A stretch of 17,222 nt of DNA from NCBI GenBank assembly GCA_902476645.1, contig CABSEG010000064.1, forward strand, positions 1 to 17,222. Reading direction: 5' to 3'. Origin of the DNA: an uncultured Lachnospiraceae bacterium. GTDB lineage: Bacteria; Bacillota; Clostridia; Lachnospirales; Lachnospiraceae. Below the pieces are notes generated by a model, which did not search any database, had not been told where the DNA came from, and was given only the letters and a program-made list of their open reading frames with translations. Below are positions 6,830 through 12,556 of this stretch, one piece after another. Each line of letters starts with the position of its first letter. Within the stretch, counting starts at the first letter, position 1. The translations under genes were made by a program, and so were the position numbers.

Positions 6830-7762
6830 ATGGCAAAGATTTATCAGAGCATTACGGAGCTGATTGGAAAAACACCTCTGGTGGAGCTAAAGAAACTGGA
6901 AGAAAAGGAAGGGTTGAAGGCAAAAATTTTAGCAAAGCTGGAATATTTTAACCCTGCCGGAAGCGTAAAGGACCGGATTGCCAAAGCAATGATCGAGGAT
7001 GCGGAAAAGAGGGGAGCTATAAAGCCTGGTTCCACTATTATTGAGCCCACCAGCGGGAATACGGGAATTGGTCTGGCCTCCATTGCGGCGGCTAAGGGAT
7101 ATCACACAATCTTTACCATGCCGGAGACCATGAGCGTGGAGCGCAGAAAGCTTTTGAAGGCTTATGGAGCCGAGATCGTGCTGACAGAGGGAAAGAAAGG
7201 AATGTCGGGGGCTATCCAGAAGGCCAAAGAGCTTGCAGAAGAAATCCCTTCTTCCTTTATCCCAGGACAGTTTGAAAACCCGGCCAATCCGGCTATGCAT
7301 GAGGCCACTACAGGGCCAGAGATCTGGCAGGATACGGAAGGAAAGGTAGACTTGTTTGTGGCCGGTGTTGGAACAGGCGGCACGTTGAGCGGTACCGGAG
7401 CCTACCTGAAGTCACAGAATCCGGGTGTCCTGGTGATCGCCGTGGAGCCGGAGGACTCTCCGGTGCTTTCCCAGGGAAAGGCGGGCCCCCATAAGATTCA
7501 GGGAATCGGAGCCGGCTTTGTTCCCCAGACCTTAAACCGGGAGATTTACGATGAAGTGGTGACCGTGGGAAATCAGGAAGCCATTGATACGGCTAAGAAA
7601 CTGGCCAGGGAAGAAGGAATTCTGGTAGGAATTTCATCTGGAGCCGCGCTGAGGGCTGCAATAGAACAGGCAAAGAAGTCCGAAAATGCGGGAAAACAGA
7701 TCGTGGTTCTTCTGCCGGATACGGGAGAGCGGTATCTGTCCACAGACTTGTTTGCAGACTGA
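6830..7762 (+). CDS. cysK: Cysteine synthase A (O-acetylserine sulfhydrylase)
   Basis: This is a fold-type II pyridoxal-phosphate enzyme, 310 residues, which makes cysteine from O-acetylserine and sulfide. It shows Lys47 in NPAGSVKDRI (Schiff base), the substrate loop TSGNTG at 74-79, the phosphate-binding GVGTGGTLSG at about 180-189, GISSGAA and the C-terminal LLPDTGERYLST. The length is typical. It has a TTAGGAGGAAA ribosome site and lies between metY and the exporter genes, with short gaps that indicate one operon. In Bacillus, CysK also binds CymR and makes it a repressor when O-acetylserine is low. Having both genes in one operon makes the same sensing loop plausible here, but that is inferred. 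Confidence 0.96.
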   Translation: MAKIYQSITELIGKTPLVELKKLEEKEGLKAKILAKLEYFNPAGSVKDRIAKAMIEDAEKRGAIKPGSTIIEPTSGNTGIGLASIAAAKGYHTIFTMPETMSVERRKLLKAYGAEIVLTEGKKGMSGAIQKAKELAEEIPSSFIPGQFENPANPAMHEATTGPEIWQDTEGKVDLFVAGVGTGGTLSGTGAYLKSQNPGVLVIAVEPEDSPVLSQGKAGPHKIQGIGAGFVPQTLNREIYDEVVTVGNQEAIDTAKKLAREEGILVGISSGAALRAAIEQAKKSENAGKQIVVLLPDTGERYLSTDLFAD

Positions 7763-7780
7763 TTTTTTGAGGACGATGCC

Positions 7781-8554
7781 ATGAAACAGATCACAGATTA
7801 TAAGCTGCTGGTGGATACGGCTGTTCTGGCAGGAGAGCTGATGTTAAAAAACGGTGCTGAGATTTACAGGGTAGAAGATACCATCAGCCGGATTCTTTCC
7901 AGGTCCGGGCTGAAAACGAGACAAGCCTATGTGACCAGTACAGGATTTATTGTGACATTGGATGATCCCAAGGTGGATTCCATGACCGTAGTGCGCAGGG
8001 TGCCAGAAAGAGATGTGAATCTGAATAAAATTGCAATGGTGAATACCACATCCAGACGCTTCTGTTCCGGGGAAATTTCCCTGGAGGAAGCGTTTCGGTG
8101 TCTGAAGCACATGGATGGCAGCCTCTATAGTCGACTGCAAAAGGAACTTGGTATGTTGTTGGTGATTTCCGCCTTTCCCCTGTTGCTGGGAAGCAGTCTG
8201 CCGGATGCCCTGGGAGCTGTCGTGGCCGGTATCCTTTTGGTGCTTACCCTGCGGGTTGGAAGAAAAATGGGCTGGAATCTGTTTTTGCAGACGTTGATTT
8301 CTTCTGTAGTGGTGGCTTTGGGAGCGTCAGGTCTTGCCAAAATCCCGGGGGCAGGTTTGAATATGGATATGATGATTATCGGGGCGATCATGCCCATGCT
8401 GCCTGGAGCTGCCCTGACTACCGCTGTTCGGGACACGCTTCAGGGCGATTATGTGGCGGGGGGAGCCAAGGCTTTAGAGGCTATGGTAAAAGTAGCCGCC
8501 ATTGTAATCGGAGTGGGATTCGGAATATCCGTGATGGGAGGGAATCGGTTGTGA
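7781..8554 (+). CDS. ThrE/YjjP family exporter, large subunit
   Basis: This is a 257-residue membrane protein of the threonine/serine exporter family (ThrE, YjjP; formerly DUF1212). A soluble N-terminal part of about 120 residues carries the family motif LMLKNGAEIYRVEDTI and SGFIVTL-like VTSTGFIVTL. Five hydrophobic segments follow, near 124-140, 142-159, 166-186, 196-214 and 232-252, with the motif MPMLPGAALTTAVRDTLQGDYVAG. It starts 18 bases after cysK with a GAGGACG ribosome site and overlaps the small-subunit gene by four bases, the usual split form of ThrE. In E. coli YjjP-YjjB exports succinate, while ThrE of Corynebacterium exports threonine and serine. Here, in a cysteine operon, a serine-, acetylserine- or cysteine-related substrate is possible but unproven. 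Confidence 0.9.
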   Translation: MKQITDYKLLVDTAVLAGELMLKNGAEIYRVEDTISRILSRSGLKTRQAYVTSTGFIVTLDDPKVDSMTVVRRVPERDVNLNKIAMVNTTSRRFCSGEISLEEAFRCLKHMDGSLYSRLQKELGMLLVISAFPLLLGSSLPDALGAVVAGILLVLTLRVGRKMGWNLFLQTLISSVVVALGASGLAKIPGAGLNMDMMIIGAIMPMLPGAALTTAVRDTLQGDYVAGGAKALEAMVKVAAIVIGVGFGISVMGGNRL

Positions 8555-8979
8555 TATTACAGATTTGCGGAGCGTTTTTGGCCATATTTGCTTTTTCAGT
8601 CGTCATGGAGGCTCCTAAACGCTATCTGCCATATTGTGGGTTGGTGGGGGCCGCCGGATGGTTTGTTTATCTGACCACAGTGAGAGCGTTTGGTATTGTC
8701 ACCGCTAATTTTTTTGGCGCATTGGTCATAGCCATAATTTCCCATGTGTTTGCGCGTATATTCAAGGCTCCTGTGACCGTATTTTTAATTCCCGGAATTT
8801 TAACCATTGTACCGGGAGCCGCTCTCTATCGGGCGGTATATCAGTTCTTGCTGGGCGCCAGGGCGATGGCGTCCGCCTATCTGCTGGAGACCATTCAGAT
8901 TGCGGGAGCGATTGCGCTGGCCATTTTCCTGGTGGATTCCTTTTTCTCTATCTTTCAAGCGAAGATCCGGAGGCGATAG
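8551..8979 (+). CDS. ThrE_2/YjjB family exporter, small subunit
   Basis: This 142-residue, almost wholly hydrophobic protein of the ThrE_2 (YjjB, DUF3815) family corresponds to the C-terminal half of full-length ThrE. About five helices are visible, with the typical FLIPGILTIVPGAALYRAVYQFLLG motif mirroring the PMLPGAALTTAVRD motif of the large subunit. It starts at GTG 8551 within the stop of the large subunit (GTGA overlap), with GGGAGGG upstream, so the two are made together. It is the last gene of the sulfur operon. No clear terminator is seen before the HtrA gene 145 bases on. The partner and family call are secure, the substrate is not. Confidence 0.9.
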   Translation: MILQICGAFLAIFAFSVVMEAPKRYLPYCGLVGAAGWFVYLTTVRAFGIVTANFFGALVIAIISHVFARIFKAPVTVFLIPGILTIVPGAALYRAVYQFLLGARAMASAYLLETIQIAGAIALAIFLVDSFFSIFQAKIRRR

Positions 8980-9124
8980 GCGAACACAATTTGCCCACAA
9001 TTTCATAACAAAGAAACCATAAATCCATAACAGGAAGAACATATTTTCCTCTTATACTCTATAACATAAAGAAAAAGAAAACAAAACAACAGATAAAGGT
9101 TAGAGAATAGAGGAGGAATGAATC
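8980..9124 (+). promoter_or_regulatory. HtrA upstream region with repeated CATAA motifs
   Basis: This AT-rich stretch holds CATAAC at 9004-9009, CATAAA at 9018-9023, CATAAC at 9026-9031 and CATAAA at 9065-9070. A TATACT at 9053-9058 and a TATAAC at 9060-9065 could be -10 elements, but neither has a good -35. A weak -35 with repeated motifs around and upstream of it fits a promoter that needs an activator, such as a response regulator. AGAGGAGG serves the gene start. No terminator for the upstream operon is visible. Confidence 0.35.
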
Positions 9125-10525
9125 ATGTTAGAATATCCGGAATACAATGGAAGTAATTTTGAAAATAGCGATAGCAAGAACAGAAACAACAAGACCAACA
9201 AAAAGATGCGCAGCATTGCAAAACGTGCAGGAGTGATTGCTCTGAGCGCCGTTTTGTTCGGAGGAGCAGCGGGACTGACCTTTGAGGGAGTTACCAGCCT
9301 GAAAGGGCAGAACAGTCAGGCAGGCAGCGCAGGAGTCAGTGAAAATAAAGTGGATTTGGTAAAGGCCTCTGCATCAGGAAATTCAGGGGCAGAGGCTACA
9401 GAAACATCGGAAAGCGGTATGAGTGTAACCGAGATTGTGGAGGCAGTGATGCCCTCTGTGGTATCGATTACCAATAAGTCGGTACAGGAAGTACAGGATT
9501 ACTACGGAATGTTTGGATGGGGCGGATACGTGACAGAGCAGGAGATGGAAAGCGCCGGTTCCGGAATCATCATAGGACAGAGTGACACCGAGCTTTTGAT
9601 TGTCACCAACAATCATGTGGTGGAGGGAGCAGATACTTTGACCGTAGGTTTTACAGATGGAAACGCTGCGGAAGCCCAAATCAAGGGAACAGATGCGGAC
9701 AATGATCTGGCCGTGGTAGCCGTAGCCCTGGATGATATATCCGATGAAACCATGAAGGCCATCAAGGTAGCCACAGTGGGTGATTCTTCGGAATTGAAAG
9801 TAGGGGAACAGGTGGTAGCTATCGGCAACGCACTGGGCTATGGACAGTCTGTGACAACCGGTATTGTCAGCGCATTGGATCGTCAGATTGACGATACTGA
9901 GGATTCCACCAAGCTGATTCAGACAGACGCGGCGATTAATCCCGGTAACAGCGGCGGCGCGCTGATCAATATGAAGGGAGAGGTGATTGGTATTAACTCC
10001 TCTAAATTTGCATCCACAGAGGTAGAGGGTATGTGCTACGCAATTCCGATCAATACCGCGTCACCTATCGTGACGGATTTGATGAATCGTACCACAAGGG
10101 AAAAGGTAGATGAGAGTAAGGCCTCTTCCATTGGAATCAGCGGTACGGATGTAAGCAGTGACGTGCAGGAGCAGTATGGAATGCCGGAAGGTGTATATGT
10201 ATCAGAAGTGAATAAGGGAAGCGCAGCGGAAAAGGCTGGCATCCAGGTGGGAAACATTATCACCAAGTTTGATGGAACCAGCGTAAGCGGCATCAGCGCT
10301 CTGAAGGATCTGTTGCAGTATTACGAGGCAGGAGAGACGGTGGACGTGACTTTAAAGGTGGCCGATGCAGGTACCTATCAGGAAAAAACAGTAACCATTA
10401 CCCTGGATGCGGCACAAACCTCTTCAGAGGAAGAGAGTGGAACCAATCAGCAGAGCCAGAATGATCAGAGAGGAAATGATCAGGGACAGGATCCTTTCTC
10501 AGGGTTAGAGAAGTTCTTTTACTAA
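9125..10525 (+). CDS. htrA: Membrane-anchored HtrA/DegP-like serine protease with PDZ domain
   Basis: This is a trypsin-like (S1C) quality-control protease, 466 residues, acting outside the membrane on misfolded or secreted proteins. Order: a short Asn- and Lys-rich cytoplasmic tail, one membrane anchor at about 35-55, a Ser/Gly/Ala-rich linker to about 98, the protease domain about 100-310, one PDZ domain about 325-425, and a Gln/Asn-rich tail. The triad is visible: His164 in TNNHVVEG, Asp194 in DADNDLAVV and Ser276 in NPGNSGGAL. The start ATG lies 8 bases after AGAGGAGG. It is a single-gene unit, ended by a strong terminator at 10534-10576, and faces the LytTR gene. The upstream region suggests activator control. 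The family is certain. Confidence 0.95.
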   Translation: MLEYPEYNGSNFENSDSKNRNNKTNKKMRSIAKRAGVIALSAVLFGGAAGLTFEGVTSLKGQNSQAGSAGVSENKVDLVKASASGNSGAEATETSESGMSVTEIVEAVMPSVVSITNKSVQEVQDYYGMFGWGGYVTEQEMESAGSGIIIGQSDTELLIVTNNHVVEGADTLTVGFTDGNAAEAQIKGTDADNDLAVVAVALDDISDETMKAIKVATVGDSSELKVGEQVVAIGNALGYGQSVTTGIVSALDRQIDDTEDSTKLIQTDAAINPGNSGGALINMKGEVIGINSSKFASTEVEGMCYAIPINTASPIVTDLMNRTTREKVDESKASSIGISGTDVSSDVQEQYGMPEGVYVSEVNKGSAAEKAGIQVGNIITKFDGTSVSGISALKDLLQYYEAGETVDVTLKVADAGTYQEKTVTITLDAAQTSSEEESGTNQQSQNDQRGNDQGQDPFSGLEKFFY

Positions 10526-10533
10526 AAGAAAGT

Positions 10534-10576
10534 AACAGACCCTGCTCCTTTTAAAAGGGGCAGGGCCTGTTTTTTA
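10534..10576 (+). terminator. Terminator of htrA, overlapping the 3' end of the opposing gene
   Basis: The arms AACAG-A-CCCTGC-T-CC and GG-G-GCAGGG-C-CTGTT surround a TTTTAAAA loop, followed by six T. The last codons and stop of the minus-strand LytTR gene (residues NRPCPF) are encoded inside the stem and loop. For the minus strand the hairpin has no good U run, so it works best for htrA. Confidence 0.85.
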
Positions 10577-11324
10577 AATACTCCAGAACCAGCTTTTCAA
10601 ATTTGGGACCGATAGGCAGCGCAGGGATATCTGAATGATACTTTTTGTGCAGAAGAAGATATTTATCCAGCTTACTGCCGGAAGGACGGCGTTTGGAGAT
10701 GATCTTTTCACAGCAGTGCATATTGACCACATAACTTTTATGGATTTGGATAAAATTATCAGGTAGCTGAGGAAGCAATGCCTTCAGGGAAATTCTGGTG
10801 TACTCAATGCGGGAACCTGGAAAATGAAGATTGCATCCGCGCTTTCCCTTATGTAAAATACCATCTGTGGAGAGGAACAGGGCGCAGGCATATCTGGAGA
10901 CTGGTCCTGGAGCTTCCGTGTGTGTAGTAAAGTCTGTTACATCCAGTTCCGATATGGCTTTATGTACCGCGGCCTTTAACAACTGATTGGCCTGACCGAC
11001 AGGCAAAAGATACGTATGGGGAATTTGAGTTACATGGTGAGATTGACTTTCCGGGCTGTCGCTTACCAGAAAAATGATTTTACAATAGGGAATACGTAAA
11101 GGCAATTCCCGAAGAAAAGAAAAGGAAGAATACTCTGCTTCTTTATCCGGAACCTCGATGAGAAGCAGATGGATAGGAAGATATTCTTGGTTCAGCTCAT
11201 CCCGAAAATCGGAAAAAGAGCGACAAGAAAGGGAAACCTGGGGATCCAGTGAAAGAAACTCCGGAAAGGTGCGAAGCAGCATAGAATTTTCCAGCTCCTT
11301 GCACAGATAGAAACCTCGATACAT
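10551..11324 (-). CDS. LytTR-family transcription regulator with degenerate receiver-like N-terminus
   Basis: This 257-residue protein has a C-terminal LytTR DNA-binding domain at about 145-252, recognised by EYTRISLKALLPQL followed by FIQIHKSYVVNM, the family hallmark (H-x-S-x-x-V-N). The first 125 residues fold plausibly as a receiver: LLLIEVPD (51-60) looks like strand 3, KIIFLVSDS (82-90) like strand 4, and TYLLPVGQANQLLKAAV (104-120) like strand 5 and helix 5. However, the acidic pair is absent, the phospho-accepting Asp is replaced by Glu57, and the conserved Lys before Pro is missing. It is therefore likely a phosphorylation-independent pseudo-receiver. No sensor kinase lies nearby. 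AGGATG precedes the start by a few bases. The XRE gene lies upstream on the same strand behind a terminator. LytTR regulators often control surface or quorum functions; the target is unknown. Confidence 0.85.
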   Translation of the reverse strand: MYRGFYLCKELENSMLLRTFPEFLSLDPQVSLSCRSFSDFRDELNQEYLPIHLLLIEVPDKEAEYSSFSFLRELPLRIPYCKIIFLVSDSPESQSHHVTQIPHTYLLPVGQANQLLKAAVHKAISELDVTDFTTHTEAPGPVSRYACALFLSTDGILHKGKRGCNLHFPGSRIEYTRISLKALLPQLPDNFIQIHKSYVVNMHCCEKIISKRRPSGSKLDKYLLLHKKYHSDIPALPIGPKFEKLVLEYLKNRPCPF

Positions 11325-11381
11325 AAAACATCCTACTCCAATGATACATCAGTAATAAAACGTATATTTGATACATTCTTT

Positions 11382-11410
11382 ACTATATACGATGTCGAAC
11401 AAAGTTGCAA
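11382..11410 (-). promoter_or_regulatory. Sigma-A promoter of the LytTR gene
   Basis: On the minus strand, TTGCAA (11405-11410) and TATAGT (11382-11387) are separated by 17 bases. Transcription would begin near 11375, with a leader of about 50 bases. The direct repeat TGATACAT occurs at 11342-11349 and 11369-11376, in and next to that leader, and could be a binding site. Confidence 0.6.
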
Positions 11411-11414
11411 GATG

Positions 11415-11447
11415 AAAAAAAGCGCTCAAAGAAAGGAATCTTTGTGC
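11415..11447 (-). terminator. Terminator of the XRE gene
   Basis: On the minus strand, the arms CAAAGA and TCTTTG (plus-strand 11439-11444 and 11427-11432) are extended by GC/GC across one mismatch and followed by seven U. The hairpin lies 28 bases after the XRE stop and just before the LytTR promoter, separating the two units. Confidence 0.6.
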
Positions 11448-11474
11448 AAAGAGACGGAAAAAGCGAAACCGTGA

Positions 11475-11798
11475 TTATAATACCTTTAGAAGTCCCTTCA
11501 TATATGTGATCGCCAGTTTTCGGTCATCCGGGGACAGGGTGGTAAACAAAGAAAGACATTCGTTTTGTTCTTCTGTCAATCCCTTCCTGCTCCTGTCCGG
11601 TTCAAAGAAGTCCGTCAGGGATATTCCAAAGCCCTGGCAGAGCTTTAAAAGAGTGGGCAGGGTAGGCATATTTTCTTTATTTAACATAGTATTTAAAGTG
11701 GAATAGGCAATACCGGAAGCCTTAGATAGTTGATAATAAGACCAATTACGTTCTTTACATAGTGTTTGAATTCGTTCGATTGGATTAATTTCGTTCAT
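11475..11798 (-). CDS. Small XRE-family helix-turn-helix regulator
   Basis: This is a 107-residue DNA-binding protein with a Cro/C1-type helix-turn-helix at about 7-64 (IQTLCKERNWSYYQLSKASGIAYSTLNTML, then TLPTLLKLCQGFGISLTDFF) and a short helical tail (LSPDDRKLAITYMKGLL) of a kind common in Clostridia regulators. I chose ATG 11798 (MNEINPIERI) because GTGAGGT lies just before it. The longer reading from 11873 would add 25 residues with no ribosome site and no domain. Upstream are direct repeats and an inverted repeat at a possible promoter, suggesting autoregulation. Further upstream a minus-strand promoter and terminator form a possible small RNA or attenuated leader for this gene. The target genes are unknown. 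Confidence 0.88.
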   Translation of the reverse strand: MNEINPIERIQTLCKERNWSYYQLSKASGIAYSTLNTMLNKENMPTLPTLLKLCQGFGISLTDFFEPDRSRKGLTEEQNECLSLFTTLSPDDRKLAITYMKGLLKVL

Positions 11799-11868
11799 GT
11801 ATACCTCACTGCTGTATCTGTTAAGTCCATTATGAATGTCGCAAAAAAACTCTCTATTATCCATCATA

Positions 11869-11916
11869 GCCAAAATGGCAAAATAGTATAGATAAAAAAG
11901 TACGGCATAGATAAAA
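11869..11916 (-). promoter_or_regulatory. Candidate promoter/operator region of the XRE gene
   Basis: A minus-strand TATACT (plus AGTATA, 11885-11890) is a possible -10 with a weak -35. A perfect inverted repeat, GCCA-AAA-TGGC (11869-11879), sits at the expected start point. The 10-base direct repeat ATAGATAAAA occurs at 11888-11897 and 11907-11916, with a period of 19 bases. These could be binding sites for the XRE protein itself. Confidence 0.35.
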
Positions 11917-11949
11917 CGAACAATCGTCGTAATGAAACAGAATTCATTG

Positions 11950-12057
11950 TCACAAAATGAAAAGACCGATAGGGGAGCTATCGGTCTTTTCGAGGGGAGT
12001 ATAAATAATTAATAAGGGGTTGTAAAAAAAATTTTTGAAGGGTAAATTCTTTTTACA
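11950..12057 (-). ncRNA. Candidate small RNA with C-rich seeds (or attenuated XRE leader)
   Basis: A transcript from the minus promoter at 12063-12091 would start near 12056. Its 5' end folds into an AU-rich hairpin (14 of 15 pairs between 12044-12058 and 12020-12034) with an ACCCUUCAA-type loop. A mostly single-stranded stretch follows, with CAACCCC and ACUCCCCUCG. It ends in a perfect 14-bp hairpin, GAAAAGACCGATAG/CTATCGGTCTTTTC (11959-11991), with loop CUCCC and a U-rich tail. No open reading frame of note lies inside. The hairpin has no protein gene to terminate on either strand. Firmicute small RNAs such as RsaE and RoxS use C-rich loops of this kind to cover Shine-Dalgarno sequences. 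The alternative is a leader of about 258 bases of the XRE gene with an attenuator. No known riboswitch fold is recognised. Confidence 0.55.
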
Positions 12058-12065
12058 AAAGAATT
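12045..12065. promoter_or_regulatory. Perfect 21-bp dyad at the candidate small-RNA promoter
   Basis: The arms AATTCTTTT (12045-12053) and AAAAGAATT (12057-12065) are exact inverted copies around TAC. The dyad covers the expected start point of the minus transcript and touches its -10 (12063-12068), the position of a repressor operator. It does not match PerR, Fur, Rex or LexA boxes by eye. Confidence 0.45.
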
Positions 12066-12091
12066 ATAATATAGATTGGTAAAAATTGCAA
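12063..12091 (-). promoter_or_regulatory. Strong sigma-A promoter for the candidate small RNA
   Basis: On the minus strand, TTGCAA (12086-12091) and a perfect TATAAT (12063-12068) are separated by exactly 17 bases. No coding start lies within 250 bases downstream, but a terminator hairpin does. Confidence 0.7.
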
Positions 12092-12138
12092 CACATATTT
12101 TTTTCATTTTTCGTATTCTCCATGCAATTAAAGTAAGA

Positions 12139-12168
12139 TGTATAAAAATGAATCTTTTGGCCATACTA
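12139..12168 (+). promoter_or_regulatory. Sigma-G-like (forespore) promoter of the Asn-rich protein gene
   Basis: TGTATA (12139-12144) and CATACTA (12162-12168) are separated by 17 bases. The -10 matches the sigma-G form (CATACTA) exactly and the -35 matches TG[AC]AT[AG] in five of six bases. I see no good sigma-A promoter between here and the start codon. Transcription from here would leave a leader of about 35 bases. Confidence 0.5.
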
Positions 12169-12208
12169 CTGACTGTAATCCAAAATCATATTACAGGAGG
12201 AAACTCAA

Positions 12209-12403
12209 ATGGCAAGAAATGCAAACAATGCGAATAATGCGAACAATGCAAATTCTAACAGCACCAACAGCAGCAATGTAAATACCAATGGAATGAACTC
12301 CAACAACAAGGCTCAGAATACTACAAACGCTACGTCCAAGAATAAAGCACAAAATGAGGCAACTTCTAAGAACAGCTACAATAGCAGTTCAGACGAGTAT
12401 TAA
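12209..12403 (+). CDS. Asn/Ser-rich 64-residue protein, probable small spore protein
   Basis: The product is a low-complexity, hydrophilic protein: 22 of 64 residues are Asn and about 11 are Ser, with no hydrophobic core, Cys, Trp or signal peptide. It begins MARNANNANNANNAN, encoded by near-exact 9-base tandem repeats (Asn-Asn-Ala units), and has a second internal repeat, NKAQN...ATSKN, twice in the C-terminal half. It ends SSSDEY. An ACAGGAGGAAAC ribosome site is strong and a terminator follows directly, so it is a dedicated one-gene unit. The upstream promoter is of sigma-G type. Composition and likely forespore timing resemble gamma-type SASP (SspE) of Bacillus, which stores amino acids in spores, but no germination-protease site is evident and no homology is claimed. 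It could also be a coat or other spore protein. Confidence 0.75.
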   Translation: MARNANNANNANNANSNSTNSSNVNTNGMNSNNKAQNTTNATSKNKAQNEATSKNSYNSSSDEY

Positions 12404-12414
12404 TCAGAACGGAA

Positions 12415-12451
12415 GGGGATGCGCCAGAAAACAGGGCGTATCCCCTTTTTT
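12415..12451 (+). terminator. Intrinsic terminator of the Asn-rich protein gene
   Basis: The arms GGGGATGCGCC (12415-12425) and GGCGTATCCCC (12435-12445) pair over 11 bp with one G-U and are followed by six T (12446-12451). It lies 12 bases after the stop codon. Confidence 0.93.
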
Positions 12452-12473
12452 CCGGTTTGGGCAAAGACTCTGG

Positions 12474-12503
12474 TTGGGCATATTCTTTTCCTTCGCATAT
12501 ATT
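12474..12503 (+). promoter_or_regulatory. Possible promoter of the rhodanese gene
   Basis: TTGGGC (12474-12479) and TATATT (12498-12503) with an 18-base spacer could be a weak sigma-A promoter. The same place also reads GCATA, 13 bases, CATATATT, which resembles a sigma-E sporulation promoter. The sequence does not decide between them. Confidence 0.35.
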
Positions 12504-12556
12504 GTATTAGGCCGGTATCAGAAAATTTTCCGGTCAGGGGAAGGAGTGTATGCGTA

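Noticed and set aside
5518..7762. T-box or SAM riboswitch in front of metY or cysK
   Set aside because: The genes are joined to the regulator gene by a 4-base overlap and a 22-base gap, leaving no room for a riboswitch, and the leader before cymR is only about 40 bases.
11799..11873. Longer XRE protein starting at 11873
   Set aside because: No ribosome site there; the added 25 residues precede the normal start of the domain, and ATG 11798 has a GAGG site.
12020..12065. PerR/Fur or Rex operator near the small-RNA promoter
   Set aside because: TTGTAAA-type half sites exist but the spacing (21 bases between arms) is far too long for Rex, and the dyad arms do not match the PerR/Fur box.
12419..12556. 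Longer rhodanese reading frame starting at 12419
   Set aside because: The extra 46 codons run through a perfect terminator hairpin and carry no domain; AAGGAG supports ATG 12557.
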